DNA of 64,000 nt from Brucella tritici (GTDB lineage Bacteria > Pseudomonadota > Alphaproteobacteria > Rhizobiales > Rhizobiaceae). The DNA is taken from the NCBI RefSeq assembly GCF_902825325.1, contig NZ_CADEAR010000011.1:1-64000 (forward strand), given 5' to 3'. A model generated the notes under the pieces. The model saw nothing but the letters and a program-made list of their open reading frames with translations. It searched no databases and was not told the origin of the DNA. Below, one piece after another: positions 1 to 6,819 of the stretch. Both the position numbers and the translations under genes were made by a program. Numbering within the stretch: position 1 is the stretch's first letter; each line of letters starts with the position of its first letter.

Positions 1-50
1 AACGATCATTCCATACTTTTTCCAAAAATTCTTTCCACAGACACAAAAAC

Positions 51-78
51 AAAAAAAGCCGCTCAACGCGGCTCTTTA
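51..78 (-). terminator. Terminator downstream of the IclR-family gene
   Basis: A 6-bp GC-rich stem (AGCCGC/GCGGCT) with a 5-nt loop is followed on the minus strand by a run of seven T. It lies about 20 bp past the stop of the leftward IclR-type gene. Confidence 0.75.
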
Positions 79-97
79 TATAAGTGTCCATCCCGCC

Positions 98-928
98 TTA
101 TGTGGATAGCCATCCCATGCGGTCCGCCACATCATTCGCTAGCGCACGCACCCGCGTGCCCATGTCCTCTATAATATCGGCGCGCGCCTCTGCAGCCATC
201 ATGGACAGGGCGATACCGGCAGCAGGATGGAACGGGCGATCACAGATCGCAGCGCCGATGCAGAACATGCCCTCACGCAACTGGCCGTTATCGAGTGAAT
301 AGCCTTTTGCTTTCGCCTCAGCCATCTCCGCCTCCAGCACCTTGAGCGAAGGCGCACTCGCTGGTGTAATCAGGTCTGGCCATTCCGCTGGCAGGTGACG
401 CGCCAATTCCTGTGGCGACATCGCCGCCAGCATGGCCTTACCGGTCGCCGTAAAGACGGCGGGAACCCGCATACCAATACGGAATGTGATTCCCAGCGGC
501 GCTGTCGAGTTGCGGCAAGACAGATAGATGACATCCGGTCCTTCGAGATGCGATAGCGTCAATGTATGGGCTCCAAGCCCATCCGCCTCCGCAACCGCCT
601 CATGAAACGCATCGACAATGTCGCTGCCTGCCATGAATACATTGGCCCAGCGCACCGATTGCGACCCCATTGTGAAGCTTCCGTCGCTGTTGAGCTTTAA
701 GAGCTTGAGATGCACCAGCGTCTGGCAAAGTCCGTGCACACTGCTTTTCGGCAAGCCGGTCCGGCGCGCAAGATCGGAAAGCTTGAGCCCGTCCACTGAT
801 CCCTTGCCGCTTTCCTGTGCGGATTTAGCAATCTGATCCAGAATTTGTGCCGCGCGCATAACCGCTGGCACCAGTTTCTGGGAACTCTCCTCGTCGCTCA
901 CCGTTTTCGTCATAGCTTTGCCATTCAC
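98..928 (-). CDS. IclR-family transcriptional regulator
   Basis: Predicted DNA-binding regulator of 276 aa. Residues 20-85 form a winged helix-turn-helix (LSDLARRTGLPKSSVHGL), and the rest is the C-terminal IclR effector-binding domain (VFTATGKAMLAAMS and GLREGMFCIGAAI-like stretches). It is transcribed divergently from the gabD-like gene across a 121-bp gap that holds a perfect palindrome at 998-1015, so it probably controls gabD and itself. The effector cannot be read from sequence. The start could also be the second ATG at 913; neither has a strong Shine-Dalgarno sequence. Confidence 0.9.
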   Translation of the reverse strand: MNGKAMTKTVSDEESSQKLVPAVMRAAQILDQIAKSAQESGKGSVDGLKLSDLARRTGLPKSSVHGLCQTLVHLKLLKLNSDGSFTMGSQSVRWANVFMAGSDIVDAFHEAVAEADGLGAHTLTLSHLEGPDVIYLSCRNSTAPLGITFRIGMRVPAVFTATGKAMLAAMSPQELARHLPAEWPDLITPASAPSLKVLEAEMAEAKAKGYSLDNGQLREGMFCIGAAICDRPFHPAAGIALSMMAAEARADIIEDMGTRVRALANDVADRMGWLST

Positions 929-997
929 CCGATAGACCGCCTGATTAACTGTTTGACTTTGGTTATCACGGCCTGTTTAATTCAAAATATCGTAAGC

Positions 998-1015
998 TGT
1001 TCATTATACTGAACA
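998..1015. promoter_or_regulatory. Palindromic candidate operator between iclR-like gene and gabD
   Basis: The sequence TGTTCA-N6-TGAACA is a perfect inverted repeat, extended imperfectly outward by AAGC/AGCTT. It sits 35 bp upstream of the gabD start and 70 bp upstream of the divergent regulator. IclR proteins commonly bind such palindromes; use by this regulator is an inference. Confidence 0.55.
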
Positions 1016-1049
1016 AGCTTTCTCTGCAAGACTGGGATGGAACACCAAT

Positions 1050-2501
1050 ATGCTCGCTTTGAAAGACCCTTCACTGCTTAAATCGCAATGCCTTGTTGAC
1101 GGGCGCTGGATAGACGCTACGGACGGCACCAAGATCGACGTGACCAATCCGGCTGACGGTTCGGTCATCGGCACGGTTCCCTCCCTTTCTGTCGCGACCA
1201 TCAAGGAAGCCATCGACGCCTCCGCAAAGGCTTTCCCGGCATGGGCCGCCAAGACTGCCAAGGAGCGCACGGCTACCTTACGCAAATGGTTCGATCTCAT
1301 CGTTGCCAATGCTGATGATATTGCTCTTATCATGACGTCGGAACAGGGCAAACCGCTTGCCGAGGCACGCGGCGAAGTTCTCTATGCGGCATCGTTTATC
1401 GAATGGTTCGCTGAAGAAGCAAAGCGTGTTTATGGCGACACCATCCCTGCCCCGCAAGCCGGGCAGCGCCTGACTGTCATCCGCCAGCCTGTCGGCGTGA
1501 CGGCAGCGATTACCCCATGGAACTTCCCGGCGGCGATGATTACTCGCAAAGCAGCACCTGCACTTGCCGCCGGCTGCACCATGATCGTGCGCCCTGCCGA
1601 CCTCACGCCACTGACAGCCCTTGCGCTTGGTGTTCTCGCTGAAAAGGCTGGCATTCCGGCAGGCGTTCTGCAGATCGTCACCGGCAAGGCGCGTGAAATC
1701 GGCGCCGAGCTGACAAGCAATGAAACGGTGCGCAAACTCTCCTTCACCGGATCGACCGAAGTTGGCCGCCTGCTGATGGCGCAGTGCGCTCCAACCATCA
1801 AGCGCATTTCGCTGGAACTTGGCGGCAATGCGCCGTTCATCGTATTCGACGATGCCGATCTCGATGCTGCTGTCGACGGCGCCATGATTTCCAAATACCG
1901 CAATGCGGGGCAAACCTGTGTCTGCGCCAATCGCATCTATGTGCAGCGTGGGATTTACGACAAGTTCGCCGAAAAGCTCGCGGCCAAGGTCAAGGAACTG
2001 AAGGTCGGCAACGGTACGGAACCAGGTGTCGTCATCGGCCCGATGATCGAGCCGAAGGCCATCACCAAAGTCAAGGCACATATTGACGATGCCGTATCCA
2101 AGGGCGCGAAGCTCATCACCGGCGGCAAGGAACTGGGCGGCCTGTTCTTCGAACCCGGCGTGCTGACGGGCGTAACCCCCGACATGATCGTCGCCAGGGA
2201 AGAAACCTTCGGCCCATTGGCGCCGCTTTTTGCCTTTGATACGGAAGAAGAAGTCATCGCCATGGCCAATGACACGATCTTCGGTCTGGCTGCTTATTTC
2301 TATACGGAGAATTTCAGCCGTGCGATCCGTGTCAGCGAAGGACTGGAATACGGCATGGTCGGCCACAATACCGGGCTTATTTCCAACGAAGTCGCACCGT
2401 TTGGCGGCGTGAAGCAGTCGGGCCTCGGTCGTGAAGGCTCCAAATACGGCATCGAGGAATATCTCGAGACCAAATATATCTGCAGCGCCTACAAGCGTTA
2501 A
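1050..2501 (+). CDS. gabD: NAD(P)-dependent succinate-semialdehyde dehydrogenase family protein
   Basis: Aldehyde dehydrogenase of 483 aa, the usual GabD length. The catalytic glutamate lies in LELGGNAP and the nucleophilic cysteine is about residue 290 in NAGQTCVCANR; the cofactor-binding stretch ITPWNFP is present. GabD enzymes oxidise succinate semialdehyde to succinate in 4-aminobutyrate breakdown. No gabT neighbour is present, and the divergent IclR-type gene suggests a dedicated regulator, so the true substrate could be another semialdehyde. It ends at a strong terminator (2557-2589). Confidence 0.88.
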   Translation: MLALKDPSLLKSQCLVDGRWIDATDGTKIDVTNPADGSVIGTVPSLSVATIKEAIDASAKAFPAWAAKTAKERTATLRKWFDLIVANADDIALIMTSEQGKPLAEARGEVLYAASFIEWFAEEAKRVYGDTIPAPQAGQRLTVIRQPVGVTAAITPWNFPAAMITRKAAPALAAGCTMIVRPADLTPLTALALGVLAEKAGIPAGVLQIVTGKAREIGAELTSNETVRKLSFTGSTEVGRLLMAQCAPTIKRISLELGGNAPFIVFDDADLDAAVDGAMISKYRNAGQTCVCANRIYVQRGIYDKFAEKLAAKVKELKVGNGTEPGVVIGPMIEPKAITKVKAHIDDAVSKGAKLITGGKELGGLFFEPGVLTGVTPDMIVAREETFGPLAPLFAFDTEEEVIAMANDTIFGLAAYFYTENFSRAIRVSEGLEYGMVGHNTGLISNEVAPFGGVKQSGLGREGSKYGIEEYLETKYICSAYKR

Positions 2502-2556
2502 AAACTGCTGTTTTTCATACCGTTCCCAAGCTGTCCGGTGCAAAGCAGTCTCAAAG

Positions 2557-2589
2557 AAGATGGCGCGCATTGTTCGCGCCATCTTTTTT
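2557..2589 (+). terminator. Rho-independent terminator after gabD
   Basis: An 11-bp stem (AAGATGGCGCG with its complement), 7-nt loop and T6 tail, 56 bp after the gabD stop. Confidence 0.9.
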
Positions 2590-2611
2590 ATTTATAGACG
2601 GTGCAACCGGC

Positions 2612-2716
2612 TAGAGCGGTTCCGGTTAATACGGAATCATCGGAACCGCTCTAACTATTTGTTTTACCGCATTATCCTACGCAAAACCGCTTCGCACTTT
2701 TGCTGGAAATGCTCTA
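2612..2716. repeat. Composite intergenic palindromic repeat (TAGAGC...GCTCTA family)
   Basis: A perfect inverted repeat with 13-bp arms (TAGAGCGGTTCCG at 2612-2624, its complement at 2641-2653) is joined to a unit of about 48 bp (2669-2716) containing GCAAAACCGCTTCGCACTTTTGC and ending GCTCTA. The same two-part element occurs in the opposite orientation at 58930-59032, and partial copies lie elsewhere in the window. It is non-coding mosaic repeat DNA. Confidence 0.8.
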
Positions 2717-2750
2717 ATATGGCTCCCGCCTAAGATAATCCGGAAAATAT

Positions 2751-3341
2751 ATGCTGCGCCGCCTTTACGACTGGACGATTTCGCTTGCCGCAAGAAAATC
2801 CGCCGAATGGTGGCTTGCCATCATCGCCTTTGTGGAAAGCTCGGTCTTTCTTGTCCCGGCGGATGTCCTGTTTCTGCCCATGGCGCTTGCCCGCCCTGAA
2901 CGCGCCTGGCGTTATGCCTTCATCGCAACAGTGGCTTCCGTCCTTGGCGGCATTGCGGGCTGGTATCTCGGCTATCATGCCTACGAGCAGATCGCCAAAC
3001 CGGTACTCGAGATGTACGGCAAGCTCGACACGTTCGAGCAATTGCGCGGTACAACCAGCGCCGACACCATTCTATTGATGCTGATCACCTCCGGCCTTGC
3101 ACATCTGCCGCCGATCAAGGTGGTGACGATCCTGTCCGGTGCAGCTGGCATCAATATCTGGCTCTTTATCGCGTCGGCTATCGTGGCGCGCGGTGCGCGC
3201 TTCTATTTTCTGGCCTGGCTGCTGCGCCGATATGGCGAGCCGATCCGCGACTTCATCGAAAAGCGCCTGGGGCTGATCGCAAGTCTCGTGGCTGTGGCCT
3301 TGATCGGGCTCTTCTTTGCTGTGAAATATCTTCATGCCTGA
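2751..3341 (+). CDS. YqaA/DedA-like (SNARE-associated) inner-membrane protein
   Basis: A 196-aa polytopic membrane protein with hydrophobic segments near residues 20-45, 55-80, 105-130, 135-160 and 170-193. The N-terminal SLAARKSAEWWL...FVESSVFLVPADVL pattern and G-rich AGWYLGYHAYE match the YqaA branch of the DedA/VTT superfamily, linked to lipid scrambling or membrane homeostasis in relatives. It is monocistronic; the composite repeat occupies the preceding gap. The substrate is unknown. Confidence 0.8.
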   Translation: MLRRLYDWTISLAARKSAEWWLAIIAFVESSVFLVPADVLFLPMALARPERAWRYAFIATVASVLGGIAGWYLGYHAYEQIAKPVLEMYGKLDTFEQLRGTTSADTILLMLITSGLAHLPPIKVVTILSGAAGINIWLFIASAIVARGARFYFLAWLLRRYGEPIRDFIEKRLGLIASLVAVALIGLFFAVKYLHA

Positions 3342-3435
3342 GCGGTTCGCCCAAACTCGGTCAAAATAAATTGCTTGGAGACAAGCCAATTTTTTCGCTT
3401 AGGTTTATCCAAAGAGCCGTTTCAGGGAATCCCAT

Positions 3436-3960
3436 ATGTCGTTTGCACTCAATAATCCGGTCGGCAAAACACAGGCATGGACCGCAGGCATCATGACCAT
3501 CGGCCTTGCCGCAACTGTCGGCACGGCACTGGGCTTCGAACATCTGGCTGGCTTCATGCCTTGCAAGCTCTGCCTCGAACAACGCACGCCTTATTATATA
3601 GGCGTTCCGGTTCTGGCTGCGGCATGGGTCTCCTACGGCCTGAAATGGCCTCCGATCCTGACACGCGGTCTTATTTTGATCGGTGCGCTCTTGATGACCT
3701 TCGGGCTGGCGCTTGCCATCTATCATACCGGCGTTGAACTGAAGTACTGGCCGGGGCCGATCGACTGCAGCGCCGCGACGATGAAGGTCACGCTGGATGC
3801 GGGCAATCTCCTGAGCGACCTCAATTCCACGCGTCCGCCCGCATGCGACAGCGCACCGGGCCACTTCCTCGGCTTGTCCTTTGCCGGATGGAACGTCGTC
3901 GCAAGCTTGCTCTTTGCAGCTATCGGCTACTACGGTGCTTTTGCGAAAAGTGGGAAGTAA
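3436..3960 (+). CDS. dsbB: Disulfide bond formation protein B (DsbB family)
   Basis: A 174-aa protein with four predicted membrane helices. Two periplasmic cysteine pairs expected for quinone-coupled DsbB are visible: CxxC at residues 43-46 (PCKLCLEQR) and the loop pair at about 111 and 137. It would reoxidise a DsbA-type oxidase and pass electrons to quinone. No dsbA is adjacent. The following gap holds a long inverted repeat at 4003-4140. Confidence 0.88.
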   Translation: MSFALNNPVGKTQAWTAGIMTIGLAATVGTALGFEHLAGFMPCKLCLEQRTPYYIGVPVLAAAWVSYGLKWPPILTRGLILIGALLMTFGLALAIYHTGVELKYWPGPIDCSAATMKVTLDAGNLLSDLNSTRPPACDSAPGHFLGLSFAGWNVVASLLFAAIGYYGAFAKSGK

Positions 3961-4002
3961 GAAGAAACCCTGCTACGCACTTTTGCGCAACACGCTCAAG
4001 TG

Positions 4003-4140
4003 TCTGAATCAAAAAGCGGCAGGCCGTGGCGAAAATGGTGATTTTCGAGTACCGGAGCGGAGTGTACTTTTGGGTACATGAGCACCGGAACGCAGATAAA
4101 TTGCCATTTGCAGACCGGCATGGCGACTTTTGGAGCAGAC
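4003..4140. repeat. Long imperfect inverted repeat, copy 1 (ACCGGAGCGGAGTGTAC family)
   Basis: About 138 bp able to fold into one long imperfect stem. The outer arms run from GTCTG at 4003 to CAGAC at 4140 (about 25 bp each), and the centre at about 4050-4085 reads CCGGAGCGGAGTGTAC...GTACATGAGCACCGG. The central 85 bp is clearly related to 44306-44390. It lies between the convergent dsbB and HNH genes. Repeats of this type are widespread in Hyphomicrobiales. Confidence 0.8.
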
Positions 4141-4141
4141 A

Positions 4142-4714
4142 CTAAGGCTCCAGTTCGACATCCCAATACAGAAAATCGAGCCAGCTATCGTGCAGATGGT
4201 TGGGTGGGAAAAGGCGACCGTTATTGTGCAGGTCCTGCACGGTCGGCATGGCCGGTTTCTGGCGCGGCCACATATGCGCGACGGCGGGCATCATGCCGCC
4301 CTTGCGCAGATTGCATGGTGAACAGGCGGCGACCACATTTTCCCACGTCGTCTCGCCGCCATGGCAACGCGGGGTAACGTGATCGAAGGTCAGGTCATGC
4401 GGCGAGCCGCAATACTGGCACTCAAAACGATCACGCAAAAAGACGTTGAAGCGCGTGAATGCAGGATAGCGCGGCGGCTTCACATAATCCTTCAGGCAAA
4501 TCACGCTCGGAACGCGCATGGAAAACGACGGCGATGAAACGATGTGATCGTATTCCGCCACGATGTTTACGCGTTCGAGAAACACCGCCTTGATCGCATC
4601 CTGCCAGGACCAGAGCGACAGGGGATAATAGCTGAGCGGACGGTAATCAGCGTTCAGAACCAGCGCGGGCAAGCCACTGGTCGAGACGGTTCTGGGCGAG
4701 ACGGCAACAGTCAA
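4142..4714 (-). CDS. HNH endonuclease family protein, TTG start
   Basis: A 190-aa predicted HNH nuclease. The zinc/HNH core is CQYCGSPHDLTFDHVTPRCHGG followed by CSPCNLRK, in the C-terminal half. The preceding region begins LVLNADYRPLSYYPLSLWSW, a conserved front end of these stand-alone HNH proteins. The frame is open up to 4846, but a textbook ribosome site (GGAGGT, 6 nt spacer) precedes a TTG at 4712-4714, and conserved similarity starts there, so I place the start at TTG. Biological role is unknown; no restriction methylase is nearby. Confidence 0.85.
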   Translation of the reverse strand: MTVAVSPRTVSTSGLPALVLNADYRPLSYYPLSLWSWQDAIKAVFLERVNIVAEYDHIVSSPSFSMRVPSVICLKDYVKPPRYPAFTRFNVFLRDRFECQYCGSPHDLTFDHVTPRCHGGETTWENVVAACSPCNLRKGGMMPAVAHMWPRQKPAMPTVQDLHNNGRLFPPNHLHDSWLDFLYWDVELEP

Positions 4715-4832
4715 GGGCGCACCTCCTTCAGAGCAACTCCGAAAAAGGGCGAAATGGCTCTCCATGCGGAATTGCGCTTTCATCGAAGCGCCGCGCGTCC
4801 ATTTGGGCGCAACAACGACGCTCCAACCTTCC

Positions 4833-4879
4833 ACGCATCGGTCCAAAATCGAAATCGATTTTTGAAAAGCCCGATGCGT
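4833..4879. repeat. Nested palindromic repeat upstream of the HNH gene
   Basis: Outer arms GCATCGG (4835-4841) and CCGATGC (4871-4877) enclose AAAATCGA-AA-TCGATTTT (4845-4862). It belongs to the dispersed GCATC...GATGC palindromes also seen at 14295, 37579 and 46611. Confidence 0.65.
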
Positions 4880-4891
4880 ATTCTCAAATAA

Positions 4892-4935
4892 TTAGAGCAT
4901 CTTTGTGCGCCCCATAGGGCGCACGGCGCTCTAAG
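4892..4935. repeat. TTAGAGC...GCTCTAA palindrome with internal hairpin
   Basis: An outer inverted repeat TTAGAGC/GCTCTAA encloses a perfect 8-bp stem GTGCGCCC/GGGCGCAC. The same outer arms are found at 31626-31662 and 46669-46711. It lies in the 368-bp gap 4715-5082, otherwise gene-free; it could also work as a terminator. Confidence 0.65.
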
Positions 4936-5082
4936 GACGGGACTGCAATCAGCAGAAAATCAAGCGTCTGCGAATCGAAATTCCGTCATCAGCCGATGCA
5001 GATAATGTAAGCCCGACGTGACAGGATTGTGAAGCAGAAACGCATTTATGCGTCGGGAAACACGCAAGTTTTACAGCAGCAT

Positions 5083-5727
5083 CTATAAAAGCGGGGCCGC
5101 TTCGCGTCCCTTGATCGCTGCATAATAAGCCCAGAACAATCGCGCCGCCACGCCGCGCCACGGCGCCCAGTCTTCCGCCAGCTTGCGAAGGGCAACTGCG
5201 TCGGGCCGGATCTCATGGGCGAAGGCGTGGCCAACAGCCGTCTGCAAGGCCACATCGCCAGCCGGAAACACATCTGGATGACCGGCGGCAAACAGAAGAT
5301 AGACCTCCGCCGTCCACGGGCCGATGCCCTTGATCGCCGTCAGGGCTGCGATTGCTTCCTCGGCAGGCAGCTCGCAAAGCCCGTGCAGGTCGAGGCCACC
5401 TTCGGCAAGTGCTTGCGCAACTGCCAGAAGCGTTCTCTGCTTGGGACGCGAGAGACCGGCAAAACGCCAAGCCTCCTCTCCGCCCGCAATATAGGCTTCA
5501 GGCGTCAGTGGATCGATTGCCTGTTTCAGCCGCGCCCAGATTGCAGCGGCACTGGCGGTCGAAACCTGCTGCGCGACAATGATGGAAGCCAGACTTTCAA
5601 ATCCGGGTTCGGACCTACGCAGCGGCACCGCATGGGAGCGGCTGCGAATATCGGCCAGCCGCATATCGGCGAGAACCAGAGCCTCCAGCCCCATCTCAAT
5701 ATCGCTCAATGTATCGATCCGCCGCAT
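5083..5727 (-). CDS. DNA-3-methyladenine glycosylase II (AlkA/HhH-GPD family)
   Basis: A 214-aa base-excision repair glycosylase. The helix-hairpin-helix is LTAIKGIGPWTAEVYLLFA, followed by the catalytic aspartate in DVFPAGD, and the upstream SIIVAQQVSTASAAAIWARL helix is typical of the family. It should remove alkylated purines from DNA. Length matches the short AlkA type without the E. coli N-terminal domain. The start is taken as the ATG at 5727 (AAAGG upstream); ATGs at 5742 and 5781 are possible. It is divergent from gluQ with little spacing. Confidence 0.87.
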   Translation of the reverse strand: MRRIDTLSDIEMGLEALVLADMRLADIRSRSHAVPLRRSEPGFESLASIIVAQQVSTASAAAIWARLKQAIDPLTPEAYIAGGEEAWRFAGLSRPKQRTLLAVAQALAEGGLDLHGLCELPAEEAIAALTAIKGIGPWTAEVYLLFAAGHPDVFPAGDVALQTAVGHAFAHEIRPDAVALRKLAEDWAPWRGVAARLFWAYYAAIKGREAAPLL

Positions 5728-5801
5728 CGGACAGCCTTTCATTCTCTCGGTACACAACGTACCAATGGAATCAGATGACATTCAACTGACAACAAGCTGC
5801 C

Positions 5802-6677
5802 ATGACCGCACCCGTGTTCCGCTTTGCTCCCAGCCCCAATGGCCAGCTCCATCTCGGCCATGCCTATTCCGCGCTTTTGAACGCGGATATGGCCAAACAA
5901 AGCGGCGGCCGCTTCCTGCTGCGCATGGAAGATATCGACATGGCGCGCTGCACACCTGCACTGGAACAAGGCATCTACGACGATCTCCACTGGCTTGGCC
6001 TGACATGGGAAACCCCTGTGCGCCGCCAGTCGGAACATTTTGGCGAATATCGCAACGCCCTTACCAAACTTGCCGATAAGGGCCTCGTTTATCCGGCCTT
6101 CCTCAGCCGGGGTGAAGTTCGCGAGCGGATCGGCGAAGCTTTCGCCAAGGGCAAGGACTGGCCTTCCGACCCGGATGGAACACCGCTTTATCCGCAGGGC
6201 GAGCGCGATCTGACCGAAAAGGAACAAATGGAGCGTATCGCCTCGGGCATGTCCTATGCCTGGCGGCTCAATATGGAGAAAGCGCTCGACGTGGCTGGCG
6301 AAGCGCTCTTCTGGAACGAAAGCGGCCAAGGCCCGGATGGCGAGGCCGGGCGCATTGCCGCCGACCCCGCCCGCTGGGGCGACGTGGTGATTGCACGCAA
6401 GGACACGCCGACCAGCTATCACCTTTCCGTGGTGGTGGACGATGCGTTGCAGGGCATTACCAATGTCGTGCGCGGGCATGATCTGTTTCACGCGACCTCC
6501 GTACACCGGCTGCTGCAGAGGCTTCTCGGCCTGCCCGAGCCGCTTTATCATCACCATGATCTGGTACTCGGCGATGACGGCCTGAAACTGTCGAAGAGCC
6601 GACAGGATACGGCACTTGCATCATTGCGTGAGCAGGGCTTTACGCTCCATGATATTCGAGCCAAACTGTCATTATAA
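5802..6677 (+). CDS. gluQ: Glutamyl-Q tRNA(Asp) synthetase
   Basis: A 291-aa paralogue of the glutamyl-tRNA synthetase catalytic domain without an anticodon-binding domain. The class I HIGH-like site is HLGHAYSAL near residue 19, and the KMSKS-like site is LKLSKS near residue 265. GluQRS attaches glutamate to queuosine in the anticodon of tRNA(Asp). It is alone on this strand between the glycosylase and glcB. Confidence 0.9.
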   Translation: MTAPVFRFAPSPNGQLHLGHAYSALLNADMAKQSGGRFLLRMEDIDMARCTPALEQGIYDDLHWLGLTWETPVRRQSEHFGEYRNALTKLADKGLVYPAFLSRGEVRERIGEAFAKGKDWPSDPDGTPLYPQGERDLTEKEQMERIASGMSYAWRLNMEKALDVAGEALFWNESGQGPDGEAGRIAADPARWGDVVIARKDTPTSYHLSVVVDDALQGITNVVRGHDLFHATSVHRLLQRLLGLPEPLYHHHDLVLGDDGLKLSKSRQDTALASLREQGFTLHDIRAKLSL

Positions 6678-6764
6678 AAGCTATTTTCGCCGCAGCGTCA
6701 CAGATGATGTGCCCTCGCCCCGATTGACGAAAGCGCACCAAAGCGGTTCAAAGGCAGCATGACA

Positions 6765-6786
6765 GCTGGCACTGAAGAGTGCCGGC
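6765..6786 (+). promoter_or_regulatory. Perfect hairpin in the glcB leader
   Basis: A 9-bp stem GCTGGCACT/AGTGCCGGC with a GAAG tetraloop ends 33 bp before the glcB start codon. No T tract follows, so it is not an obvious terminator. It may be a leader structure; the function is unknown. Confidence 0.4.
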
Positions 6787-6819
6787 GGTGGATTTGTTTA
6801 TTTTGAAGGAGGCATAGCC

